Source: a virus
IMG/VR virus record: IMGVR_UViG_3300030107_003850
Coordinates: 1-23,026 of that record
Length of the DNA stretch: 23,026 nt
Reading direction: 5' to 3' (one strand)
The translations under genes were made by a program, and so were the position numbers. The notes beneath the pieces are model-generated. The model was not told the DNA's origin. It worked only from the letters and a program-made list of their open reading frames with translations, and did no database searches. Below, in pieces: positions 15,705 through 21,699 of this stretch; the stretch's first letter is position 1; the number at the start of each line of letters is the position of its first letter.

Positions 15705-16032
15705 TAAATTCTTTCAGCATGGACAATAACATAATGTATTTCTCGTAATCTAAAACAATATATGCCTTACCATAATCTTCTCTTATTACAACACCATCTT
15801 CTTCTTTCTCAGGCTTACACCACTTAGCAATCTTTGTTCTACGTTTACAACCATAGTACCTACCTTCAATCTCTATGTCTCCTTTCTCGTGTTGAGCACC
15901 ACCTCTATCTCTATTATATGCCTCTAAGTTGTATTCTTTAGCTAGTTTAACAGAAAACCTTTGTAATTCAGCACCTCTTTGCCTATTTCTTCTGCCTTGC
16001 CTAACTCTTCTTGGGTCTTTTTTCTTAGCCAT
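15691..16032 (-). CDS. resolvase-like PD-(D/E)XK protein with altered catalytic motif
   Basis: 113 residues. A very basic N-terminus (KKKDPRRVRQGRRNRQRGAE) precedes a helix carrying the first conserved glutamate, then NRDRGGAQHEKGDIEIEGRY and YGCKRRTKIAKW. In Holliday-junction-resolvase-like phage proteins the last motif usually reads E-C-K-R; here the acidic position is glycine (codon GGT). The later part, VVIREDYGKAYIVLDYEKY, fits the same fold. Either the enzyme uses another acidic residue, or it is a DNA-binding, inactive relative. ATG 16032 overlaps the previous stop (TAATG), and its end overlaps the second nuclease gene, suggesting the two act together. Confidence 0.55.
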   Translation of the reverse strand: MAKKKDPRRVRQGRRNRQRGAELQRFSVKLAKEYNLEAYNRDRGGAQHEKGDIEIEGRYYGCKRRTKIAKWCKPEKEEDGVVIREDYGKAYIVLDYEKYIMLLSMLKEFNDDV

Positions 16033-16211
16033 TACTTAGCCCAAGGTGATGCAAAGAAATTATATGTACCCTTAATTACCTTATCCATAAAAGTAATAGG
16101 TCTAGATTTTCTAACTACTTTCTTTTTTGCTGTTTTCTTTTTCATTGTTCTCTCCTTATTGTATACGAGCAAGTAAGTATTACCAGCCCATTGTTGTTTT
16201 ATTTTAAACAT
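16032..16211 (-). CDS. small basic protein with two possible starts (59 or 37 residues)
   Basis: The frame from ATG 16211 overlaps the upstream stop (TAATG) and runs 59 codons. Inside it, ATG 16145 is preceded by AAGGAG at ideal distance and gives a 37-residue form starting MKKKTAKKKVVRKSRP. Both are in one frame, so long and short products are possible. The long form adds a segment with WAGNTYLLVYN. The shared part is strongly basic, then ends FMDKVIKGTYNFFASPWAK. Likely nucleic-acid binding by charge alone; no family is recognised. The stop overlaps the resolvase-like start. Confidence 0.55.
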   Translation of the reverse strand: MFKIKQQWAGNTYLLVYNKERTMKKKTAKKKVVRKSRPITFMDKVIKGTYNFFASPWAK

Positions 16212-16369
16212 TAATTATTTAGATTTTTTAGTTTATCTAATTTTTCAGATATTTTCTTTCTGTACAATTCTGCATCTTCATCAGACTTTGCCCAAAAATT
16301 CACACCATCTTGTAGTGTATATTTTTTATATCCTTTTTTAATGTGAAATCCACTTTCTTTTTTACTCAT
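16211..16369 (-). CDS. 52-residue basic protein of unknown function
   Basis: ATG 16369 follows GGAGAACGCT, a good ribosome site. The product begins MSKKESGFHIKKGYKKYTL, has DGVNFWAKSDEDAELYRKK, and ends in a charged helix. The spacing of aromatic and basic residues suggests a compact helix-strand unit, but no family is recognised. Its stop overlaps the next ATG, so it is part of the coupled run leading to the two nuclease genes. Confidence 0.6.
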   Translation of the reverse strand: MSKKESGFHIKKGYKKYTLQDGVNFWAKSDEDAELYRKKISEKLDKLKNLNN

Positions 16370-16378
16370 AGCGTTCTC

Positions 16379-16651
16379 CTAAAACTCCCTATCATAATCA
16401 GGGTTTATTGATTCATTATTTATATTGCTATCTGCTATTGCATCATTGTATTTAGCAACTAAATCTACTCTTATGCTTTTTAAGTCATTAATTAATTTAT
16501 AAAATGGTTGTTTGTAATCAACATTAAGCTGAGATAAATCAGAATTGTAAATGTTTATCCTTACCATATTTTGTAAAGAATTAATAATCATATCTAATTC
16601 TGTTATATTTAATTTTATCTTAGCATTTATTTTTTCGTAATCAATATTCAA
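16379..16651 (-). CDS. 90-residue helical protein of unknown function
   Basis: Starts at TTG 16651, whose TTGA overlaps the stop of the upstream gene, with AAAGGAGA nine bases before it. The product is isoleucine- and asparagine-rich and helical (for example NAKIKLNITELDMIINSLQN), with an acidic tail ending DYDREF. No cysteine or membrane segment. It is acidic where the following small genes are basic. No family is recognised; its position among recombination genes suggests an accessory role only. Confidence 0.6.
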   Translation of the reverse strand: MNIDYEKINAKIKLNITELDMIINSLQNMVRINIYNSDLSQLNVDYKQPFYKLINDLKSIRVDLVAKYNDAIADSNINNESINPDYDREF

Positions 16652-17097
16652 AACGGAATGTCTCCTTTCGCAATTAATTCTATAGTTCTTGCAACATTAT
16701 ATCTAACATATTGGCTAAAATCATTTGTAAAAGATTTCTCAAAAACATCAATGATTACGACATTATGTATAATATCATTTCTTTTTAATGGTGCAATCAT
16801 ACCTGTACCATTATCCCTAGCTTTCTCTAACTGCATTAATTTTAAATACTTAGAGTAACCCCAATTTCTTTTAGGTTCAAACTCAAACCCCTGATGCTTT
16901 TTGTATATAAATATACCATTGTCTTTAACCTGCTTACCCTGCAAAGATAAATGTTCATTATCATTTATAGAGTAAACAGGTTTATAGACATCAGATATAT
17001 GGTTGCCAAATCTGACATTTGAATTACATTCAACATCAACTATTGTGGCTTTATATCTGCCTTGTGGGATAACATCTTTAGAGGTCTCCATACCCAT
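16648..17097 (-). CDS. DUF669-like recombination/ssDNA-associated protein ending GDIPF
   Basis: 149 residues. The opening VIPQGRYKATIVDVE, the middle KDNGIFIYKKHQGFEFEPKRNWGYSKYLKLM and the later VVIIDVFEKSF match the pattern of small phage beta-rich proteins such as DUF669, which usually sit beside Cas4-like nucleases or single-strand annealing proteins and bind or assist on single-stranded DNA. It ends AKGDIPF, resembling the SSB tip. ATG 17097 lies within the previous gene's end; a second ATG at 17091 is possible. Family placement is from pattern only. Confidence 0.5.
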   Translation of the reverse strand: MGMETSKDVIPQGRYKATIVDVECNSNVRFGNHISDVYKPVYSINDNEHLSLQGKQVKDNGIFIYKKHQGFEFEPKRNWGYSKYLKLMQLEKARDNGTGMIAPLKRNDIIHNVVIIDVFEKSFTNDFSQYVRYNVARTIELIAKGDIPF

Positions 17098-17452
17098 CTA
17101 CAATATCATTTATTCTTTGTAAACACTCATCTAGATTTTGCTCTGTTATTTTCCCACTCTCTAAGGCTTCAATAACCTTATCGGCATCAGGCTTTTTTAA
17201 AGCCTCTGCTTGTTTTCTAATGATAACATCAAATGTAGGATTTACATTTGTCTTATCTTCAGGAAACAATTCATCGCCATCGGGTAAACCATCGCCTATG
17301 CTACCATCAACGACATACCTAACCCATGATTCTATATCATTAACTAAGCTATCGTCTAGTTTATCTCCTTTTGTAAAGGCGGCTAAAGCAAAACCATGCC
17401 TTATCTTACCTTCGGTTATCTTGTCCCAATCGGGTTGTTTGTTATCACTCAT
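17078..17452 (-). CDS. 124-residue phage protein of the nuclease-associated group
   Basis: The N-terminus WDKITEGKIRHGFALAAFTKG resembles a short helix-turn region seen in many phage proteins encoded next to Cas4/RecB-like nucleases. The rest is acidic, with helices near 95-120. No enzymatic motif, cysteine or membrane segment is seen. It overlaps both the nuclease gene upstream (four bases) and the DUF669-like gene downstream (20 bases), so the three are probably made together and may act in one DNA-processing step. Function unknown. Confidence 0.55.
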   Translation of the reverse strand: MSDNKQPDWDKITEGKIRHGFALAAFTKGDKLDDSLVNDIESWVRYVVDGSIGDGLPDGDELFPEDKTNVNPTFDVIIRKQAEALKKPDADKVIEALESGKITEQNLDECLQRINDIVDGYGDL

Positions 17453-18183
17453 AACTGACTTTCTCCTTCTCCTTTAAGACCACCTCCACAAACTTGATAA
17501 AAATTGCAATACTTTATATTGCACTCCCACGAATACATCGGGGCAATACCTAGTTCGATAGGTGGGTTACCTTTTTTAAATTTATCGTTTAAATCTTTCC
17601 AATAGACCTTTGCTTCTTCTATAAATCCTAAATCAACAGGATACTCTCTAACCCTAGATGTATCCTTATTATAATAAAACAAAGCTAATTTTTTTAACCT
17701 AGTATTATGCTCTTTTTCATACCACCATGCATAAGTACCTAATTGAAGATGATAATTAACAGATGGATTCGGGTCTTTATATTTATATCCAAATAACTTA
17801 CTCCATTTCCTAGAATTACAAGTCTTTATATCATATAAAGCACCATCATCGGCAATCAAGACATCTAAAAACCCTCTTACATTTACTTCAGGCAGTCGTA
17901 TTTCTTTCTCAATATATATTTTAGAGCCATTTAATTGAGCATATTCAGTTAGTGCATCTTGTATATCTTCATGTACCATATCACCTATTCTAAATAGTCT
18001 CATTGTATCCTCATCAACAGGCTTTGGTTTTACTTTTGCAATATGCTGAAAGTAATGTTTTCTCATACACATACCTGAAGAGGATGCATGAAACCACTGC
18101 TCTTTACCAACATATCTCTTCTGTCTATTGGCTTCATTCTTATCTGCTATATACTTATCGTATACATCTTTAATATCAATCAC
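17449..18183 (-). CDS. Cas4/RecB-like PD-(D/E)XK nuclease with Fe-S cysteines
   Basis: 244 residues. In order: C39 in SSGMCMRKHYF; RIGDMVHE with H71 (motif I); FLDVLI with D107 and LYDIKT with D118 and K120 (motifs II-III); YHLQLGTYAWWY with Q147 (motif QxxxY); and a C-terminal cluster C221, C226, C232. One early plus three late cysteines is the arrangement that holds a 4Fe-4S cluster in Cas4 and AddB-type nucleases, although the C-x4-C-x5-C spacing differs slightly. Such enzymes trim DNA ends to single strands for recombination or replication. No CRISPR array is near, so this is the phage recombination type. Its end overlaps the next gene by four bases. Confidence 0.85.
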   Translation of the reverse strand: MIDIKDVYDKYIADKNEANRQKRYVGKEQWFHASSSGMCMRKHYFQHIAKVKPKPVDEDTMRLFRIGDMVHEDIQDALTEYAQLNGSKIYIEKEIRLPEVNVRGFLDVLIADDGALYDIKTCNSRKWSKLFGYKYKDPNPSVNYHLQLGTYAWWYEKEHNTRLKKLALFYYNKDTSRVREYPVDLGFIEEAKVYWKDLNDKFKKGNPPIELGIAPMYSWECNIKYCNFYQVCGGGLKGEGESQL

Positions 18184-18406
18184 TTAAAGTATCTCCTTGT
18201 TCTTGTTTTTTTATAAAGCTTTGTGCCCACTTATCTAATTCAAGTAATTCCTTAGATTTAAATTTTTCTACAACACCTATTGCTTTATTTATTCCGCATA
18301 TTTCATGAAAGTAGTAATCTTTTTTAGGTTCTTTACCCCATTTATCTTCTACTTTCCTTATTTCTTTTTGTAGTTCTCTTTCTAAATTATCCAAAGTTGC
18401 AAACAT
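18176..18406 (-). CDS. 76-residue helical protein of unknown function
   Basis: ATG 18406 follows AGGAGACGATT, a strong ribosome site directly after the large hairpin element upstream. The product is helical and charged (LERELQKEIRKVEDKWG), with a single cysteine and a histidine in YYFHEICGINKAIGVV. No family is recognised. It is the first gene after the structured intergenic region and overlaps the nuclease gene by eight bases, so the hairpin may control the entire nuclease run. Confidence 0.6.
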   Translation of the reverse strand: MFATLDNLERELQKEIRKVEDKWGKEPKKDYYFHEICGINKAIGVVEKFKSKELLELDKWAQSFIKKQEQGDTLSD

Positions 18407-18419
18407 AATCGTCTCCTAA

Positions 18420-18677
18420 ATAAAAGGGAGTGAGATACAAGGAGGATGTAGCAGAGTCCGCTACTTGTAGTATATAAAAAAACTCACTCCCCTTTTTATT
18501 ATAAATTTTTATCATTTTAAATAGGGCGAGTAGCAGAGCGAAAGGAAATAACGTATGAAAAAACAACTCCACTACCACCCTCTATTAATTTAATTATTCT
18601 AACCATAAAAAACTAGCATTTCATGAAGGGCGGTAGCCCCTGAACAAGAAAAAACAGAGGCTACCACATGACGTGCC
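18420..18677. ncRNA. structured 258-base intergenic region, candidate regulatory RNA
   Basis: Two foldable blocks flank an AT-rich centre. Block one: AAAAGGGAGTGAG (18422-18434) pairs with CTCACTCCCCTTTT (18483-18496); inside, TACAA/TTGTA (18436-18440/18465-18469) and GTAGC/GCTAC (18448-18452/18460-18464). Block two: GGTAGCC (18632-18638) pairs with GGCTACC (18659-18665), with CATG and GGGC/GCCC arms outside; GGGC-GGTA-GCCC can fold locally instead. GTAGCAGAG occurs at 18448 and 18530. Read on the minus strand, block two follows the DUF932 stop and block one ends CTCACTCCCTTTTATTT just before the next ribosome site, so it may be a terminator-antiterminator leader. Confidence 0.5.
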
Positions 18678-19679
18678 CTATTGCGTTGTATTACCCATCA
18701 ACGCATACTGATTGACTAGACTGAATGCCTTTCCTTTTTGTCTAGCCCTAGTACCATTTAGTATGTTAGACCCTGCTTTCAACTCATTATCAGTAATCAT
18801 ATGGTCAGCCCAATATGTAACTGATGAAAAGAGTCTCCAAAGCGTGTGTCCCCTATCCTTCTGACCCGGAGAATTTTCATAAGCATAGAATAAATCATTC
18901 ATTTGTTTATCATGCTTACCTGAATATATTGGTTCAGTCATATAAGGAACTTTATTTTTAGTCCTTTTTCGTGGTCTTTTCTCAGCACTAAGTACGTTTG
19001 AAAAGAAAGTTTCCGTATTATGTCTATCCCAAGGTGTATCTTGGAGTAGCTTTACTACATCATAGTAATCATTTATCACATCTGTAGCTACCTTAATTTG
19101 ATTAGCGTACTTATTTAAACGAATATCACAATGCTTTGTATGTTTAGCAGTAAACAATAAATCAGAACGATAGTTCAGCATAAAATCATTTATACATACA
19201 CCATCCCTAACCTTTATTGTGCTTTTTAATGCTAATGAGCCATCGTGAGATGTACCAATCCACATCTTAGGTTTTAAGTTAGTACCATCAAATTCTAACT
19301 TAGGTAATTCAGGGTTTTCTAATTCAACATAGGCTAACCTATTATTCTTTAGTTCCCCAAAACCTGTTATTTCATATCCCGCTTTTGTTAGTAGCGTAGC
19401 AATCTTTTCCAAAGTCCTTAGTGTTATTGGATAGTAGGTTGCAGGTTGAACAGACAATACATCTGTAGGTTTAAATGGGTTATCTTTATGAAATCTGACA
19501 ACACTATTAAACTCAGGTATATTTTCAGAATATGTAGTACCATCTTCTTTTTCTATATTCCTGAAGATTGGAGACATTTTAACATCATGGTCAAACAACC
19601 TTACATTATTAATGTCATCTTCTGTTTGAAGAATAGTAATATCCTTTGTTTTAATATTATCTTTTTTAATTGCTATCAT
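18678..19679 (-). CDS. DUF932 family phage protein
   Basis: 333 residues, with TAGGAGG ideally placed before ATG 19679. The overall pattern fits the DUF932 (phage/plasmid-like) family: a first third with TYYPITLRTLEKIATLLTKAG, a middle with VELENPELPKLEFDG and a hydrophobic SLALKSTIKVRDGVCINDFML strand, and a C-terminal helical part including GHTLWRLFSSVTYWADHM and ending near ARQKGKAFSLVNQYALM. Members are common in phages and mobile elements and are thought to act on DNA, but no biochemical role is established. The upstream small gene overlaps its start by 14 bases; the structured region follows its stop. Confidence 0.75.
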   Translation of the reverse strand: MIAIKKDNIKTKDITILQTEDDINNVRLFDHDVKMSPIFRNIEKEDGTTYSENIPEFNSVVRFHKDNPFKPTDVLSVQPATYYPITLRTLEKIATLLTKAGYEITGFGELKNNRLAYVELENPELPKLEFDGTNLKPKMWIGTSHDGSLALKSTIKVRDGVCINDFMLNYRSDLLFTAKHTKHCDIRLNKYANQIKVATDVINDYYDVVKLLQDTPWDRHNTETFFSNVLSAEKRPRKRTKNKVPYMTEPIYSGKHDKQMNDLFYAYENSPGQKDRGHTLWRLFSSVTYWADHMITDNELKAGSNILNGTRARQKGKAFSLVNQYALMGNTTQ

Positions 19680-19812
19680 ATTTTCCTCCTATTTTATATG
19701 ATTCTTTATGTTCATCAATTAATTCCCTCGCCCAAACTTCTCCTAAGATTGAACTGAGTTCTGTAAAATTTTCTTCTTCTACAAGTTGATAAATGTATTT
19801 CATCTTACCCAT
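19666..19812 (-). CDS. 48-residue protein of unknown function
   Basis: ATG 19812 overlaps the stop of the upstream gene (TAATG), with GGAGAAAAAT just before it. The product (MGKMKYIYQLVEEENFTEL at its start, then a helix with SILGEVWARELIDEHK) is acidic and helical and ends YKIGGKYDSN. The ribosome site of the DUF932 gene is embedded in its last codons, and the two genes overlap by 14 bases, showing that it is translated. No family is recognised. Confidence 0.65.
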   Translation of the reverse strand: MGKMKYIYQLVEEENFTELSSILGEVWARELIDEHKESYKIGGKYDSN

Positions 19813-20066
19813 TATTTTTCTCCTTCTTTGTTTTTTTCTTCAAAAAATTCTGCCCTGTAAATTCCGCTCAATTCTTTCAATTTATCTAATTTTAATTGCT
19901 TTAGTTCTGAATATGGTAAAAAATTAAATAATGTTGCCAAATCTTCTAATCTACTTTGCATAAATGTATCCAATTCCTCATATTCTCTTTCCATAGCTCT
20001 TAAAATTCTACCTGCTAGTTCCCTATCAACTTTTATGTATTTTTCTTGTTTGTTTTTTTTATTCAC
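19812..20066 (-). CDS. 84-residue helical protein of unknown function
   Basis: GTG 20066 follows AAAAAGGAGAAAAATA, a very strong ribosome site, about 17 bases after the predicted start of RNA from the ECF-like promoter at 20089-20117. The product is almost wholly helical and charged (DRELAGRILRAMEREYEELD, later YSELKQLKLDKLKELSG), with basic ends. No cysteine or membrane segment. It is the first gene of the transcription unit leading to the DUF932 gene. Function unknown. Confidence 0.65.
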   Translation of the reverse strand: MNKKNKQEKYIKVDRELAGRILRAMEREYEELDTFMQSRLEDLATLFNFLPYSELKQLKLDKLKELSGIYRAEFFEEKNKEGEK

Positions 20067-20088
20067 TATTTTTCTCCTTTTTATAATT

Positions 20089-20117
20089 ATATAACGCTAA
20101 TTCGGTAAAAAAGTTCC
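20089..20117 (-). promoter_or_regulatory. ECF-like promoter D
   Basis: On the minus strand: GGAAC (20117-20113), a T-run and 16 bases in all, then CGTTATAT (20096-20089). The same GGAAC-N16-CGTT(A)TA layout occurs at three other gene starts in the window. It overlaps the last codons of the upstream gene and stands about 20 bases before the GTG of the 84-residue gene. Confidence 0.75.
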
Positions 20118-20513
20118 ATCTTTTCTTTTCATATCTAATGCTTTGTTTAAAACATTAATATCTATACCATCAATAGTTTTTACATATATTCCTCTAGAGA
20201 GCATCGTTATAATCTCTGTAATTTTTTCTCTATTATTCCAAAAATCTCTAAAAATATATGTCATAATGCCTGAGTCTTTATCTCTCATCGTACAGGCAAA
20301 CGCATATAGGTCTCCTTCTCTTTTATCGTGTTCTAATCGTATAAACTCATCTTCAAAATCTTTATACACACCTATCTTAATCATATTGTCTAACCCAAAT
20401 GAGTCATCTGAAGATGCAGTAAAAGCAAATCCATCTTCGTCTGATGTGTCCTCTGTGAATACATCCGTATTAGATGCCATCTTATCTAAGTAATATTTAG
20501 GTTTATTTATCAT
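20097..20513 (-). CDS. 138-residue acidic protein of unknown function
   Basis: ATG 20513 follows AAGGAG. The N-terminus is acidic and serine-rich (DTSDEDGFAFTASSDDSFG, about 23-41), probably disordered. The middle reads FIRLEHDKREGDLYAFACTM, then SGIMTYIFRDFWNNREKITE, an alpha/beta pattern, and the end has TIDGIDINVLNKALDMK. I do not recognise a family. It lies between a hairpin-bearing miniORF and promoter D, whose -35 region overlaps its last codons. Confidence 0.6.
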   Translation of the reverse strand: MINKPKYYLDKMASNTDVFTEDTSDEDGFAFTASSDDSFGLDNMIKIGVYKDFEDEFIRLEHDKREGDLYAFACTMRDKDSGIMTYIFRDFWNNREKITEIITMLSRGIYVKTIDGIDINVLNKALDMKRKDGTFLPN

Positions 20514-20532
20514 TTTATTCTCCTTGTTTTAG

Positions 20533-20604
20533 TTAGTTAGGCGGGGGCTGAACTCTTAAAACAGCCCCCACCCTCTGCCAAACAAAATCTCTTATGTTTG
20601 ACAT
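20533..20604 (-). CDS. 23-codon ORF carrying an 11-base-pair hairpin
   Basis: ATG 20604 follows AAGGAGATAAATTAAT, an acceptable ribosome site. The peptide starts MSNIRDFVWQRVGAVLRVQ and ends PPPN. Its second half is a hairpin in the RNA: GGTGGGGGCTG, 11-base loop, CAGCCCCCGCC (20572-20540), far richer in GC than the rest of the window. It could be a small protein, or a leader ORF whose translation melts the hairpin to control the 138-residue gene downstream. No U-run follows the stem, so a simple terminator is unlikely. Confidence 0.45.
   Translation of the reverse strand: MSNIRDFVWQRVGAVLRVQPPPN
20540..20572. promoter_or_regulatory. GC-rich 11-bp stem-loop within the 23-codon ORF
   Basis: Arms 20540-20550 and 20562-20572 pair over 11 positions with one G-T wobble, with loop 20551-20561. 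The stop codon of the small ORF lies just beyond the second arm, and the ribosome site of the next gene is about 15 bases further on, which is the layout of a translation-sensitive attenuator or an RNA stability element. Confidence 0.6.
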
Positions 20605-20618
20605 ATTAATTTATCTCC

Positions 20619-20888
20619 TTAATAATTTTTAACTGATTTATAATTATTTACCCATGTAGGTTTCTTTTTTAACCAAGGGAAGAGAGCCTCTAATTTGTTC
20701 TTGCTACCTCTCGGATATTCATTATCACTTAAACACTCTATTTCAATTATCTCCCCATCTTCATCTTTAAAGTATTTATATACTTCAGTAACCCATATGT
20801 TCTTACTTTTATTAAAATAGATTAGTTCTTCTTTAATCCAATCAGAAGCCTCATAACCTTTTTTCCATATTTTTCCGTGTAATTTCAT
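20619..20888 (-). CDS. 89-residue protein of unknown function
   Basis: First gene after ECF-like promoter A; ATG 20888 follows GAAAGGAAACTAAA. The product is aromatic- and lysine-rich (MKLHGKIWKKGYEASDWIKE), with a beta-like acidic middle (KDEDGEIIEIECLSD) and a basic, tryptophan-bearing end (LFPWLKKKPTWVNNYK). The pattern suggests a compact alpha/beta domain; no family is recognised. Its own transcript start is predicted about 28 bases upstream. Confidence 0.65.
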   Translation of the reverse strand: MKLHGKIWKKGYEASDWIKEELIYFNKSKNIWVTEVYKYFKDEDGEIIEIECLSDNEYPRGSKNKLEALFPWLKKKPTWVNNYKSVKNY

Positions 20889-20921
20889 TTTAGTTTCCTT
20901 TCTTTGTTTGTTTGTTTAACT

Positions 20922-20950
20922 CTATAACGCACCAAGTTCAAAAAAGTTCC
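20922..20950 (-). promoter_or_regulatory. ECF-like promoter A
   Basis: On the minus strand: GGAAC (20950-20946), T-run within a 16-base spacer, CGTTATAG (20929-20922). It begins four bases after the stop of the nuclease-like gene and drives the 89-residue gene. It is the clearest of the four sites, since the CGTTATAG element is complete. Confidence 0.8.
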
Positions 20951-20953
20951 AAA

Positions 20954-21361
20954 TTATTTTTTATCGAAGGGACATTCTAAAAAAGATTTAAAGAAATTAA
21001 CCTTCTTTACTTGGTTGTTTTTTGGATAGTATTTTTGAAATGCTATCGTATATCTTTTATTTTTACGAGTGTTCTTATACCACATTATATGCATTCTACC
21101 ATAAGCCTGAACAGGTATTGCTATGTAATCTGCTTTAGTAGGTTGTATCTTAACTTGTATTGCAGAGGATGACATTATTGTAGTATGATACTTCACTTGT
21201 ACTTTCGTGTATTTATTATCTTGTTCTATTAATAAATCAATTCCAAAGTCATCTACTATGGGGGCATATAGTTTTAAATTTTTCTCTAGTAAAAATTTTA
21301 TTACCAGATTTTCTCCTATATACCCCTTCCGAGTTCTACTTAATTTTGGCAGTTTAGACAT
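20954..21361 (-). CDS. PD-(D/E)XK nuclease-like protein (group-I-intron/resolvase type)
   Basis: 135 residues. GYIGENLVIKFLLEKN carries the first glutamate (E17); VDDFGIDLLIE gives the D of the active site (D42); and TKVQVKYHTT gives the Q-V-K motif (Q55, K57) typical of the GxD...QVK branch of PD-(D/E)XK enzymes. The later YIAIPVQAYGRMHIMWY is the usual core strand. The end is basic. It could be a resolvase, restriction-like or homing-type enzyme. ATG 21361 has little Shine-Dalgarno and overlaps the TTATGTATAA palindrome, unlike its neighbours, suggesting separate control or late acquisition. Confidence 0.7.
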   Translation of the reverse strand: MSKLPKLSRTRKGYIGENLVIKFLLEKNLKLYAPIVDDFGIDLLIEQDNKYTKVQVKYHTTIMSSSAIQVKIQPTKADYIAIPVQAYGRMHIMWYKNTRKNKRYTIAFQKYYPKNNQVKKVNFFKSFLECPFDKK

Positions 21362-21375
21362 TATGTATAATAGGA

Positions 21376-21519
21376 TTAATGATATAATCTATTATTAAGG
21401 TCTAAAGCAGTCTGCCTCCAACTATTTAGATTCATTTCACTTACATTTAACTTGCTTTTTAGGTTAGCAACGGCTACTGTAAGTAAAACAATTACTATAG
21501 ATAGTATTGTGTACATCAT
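21376..21519 (-). CDS. 47-residue single-TM protein
   Basis: ATG 21519 immediately follows the stop of the upstream gene, with AAGGAG just before it. One membrane helix (about 3-19, YTILSIVIVLLTVAVAN) is followed by a short polar, helical tail (KSKLNVSEMN, later WRQTALDLNNRLYH). This is the only clear membrane protein in the minus block and repeats the design of the plus-strand cassette (one N-terminal helix, then a charged or polar arm). No family is recognised. Confidence 0.65.
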   Translation of the reverse strand: MMYTILSIVIVLLTVAVANLKSKLNVSEMNLNSWRQTALDLNNRLYH

Positions 21520-21699
21520 CTACTTCTCCTTTCTTTTTTTTACTTCAATTATATAAGCTTCCCACATTTGCACCATTATTTCCTCACTAATATTATTTTC
21601 TTCCATGTAAGCTATTAGATTGAGGCTACCTTCACCATCCATTGTTCTTCTAAAATCATCGTATAAGTGGTCAAATATAATGTCATTTTCTGTTGTCAT
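21520..21699 (-). CDS. 59-residue acidic protein of unknown function
   Basis: ATG 21699 follows AAAGGGAAGAAA. The product (MTTENDIIFDHLYDDFRRTM at its start) is strongly acidic in the first half, helical in the middle (LIAYMEENNISEEIMVQMW) and lysine-rich at the end. It overlaps the end of the MazG-like gene by 17 bases and abuts the membrane-protein gene, so the three are coupled. No family is recognised. Confidence 0.6.
   Translation of the reverse strand: MTTENDIIFDHLYDDFRRTMDGEGSLNLIAYMEENNISEEIMVQMWEAYIIEVKKRKEK

Noticed and set aside
17449-18183. CRISPR-associated Cas4
   Set aside because: No repeat-spacer array and no other cas gene in the window; this type is common in phages on its own.
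18387-18578. 63-codon minus-strand ORF across the structured intergenic region
   Set aside because: It passes through the complete hairpin element and the ribosome site of the next gene, and lacks its own ribosome site.
18555-18593. 12-codon plus-strand ORF after AAAGGA, like a leader peptide
   Set aside because: No plus-strand gene follows and no plus-strand promoter is evident, so a leader role makes no sense here.
18517-18606. 29-codon minus-strand ORF between the two hairpin blocks
   Set aside because: No Shine-Dalgarno and no recognisable pattern; kept as part of the candidate RNA region.
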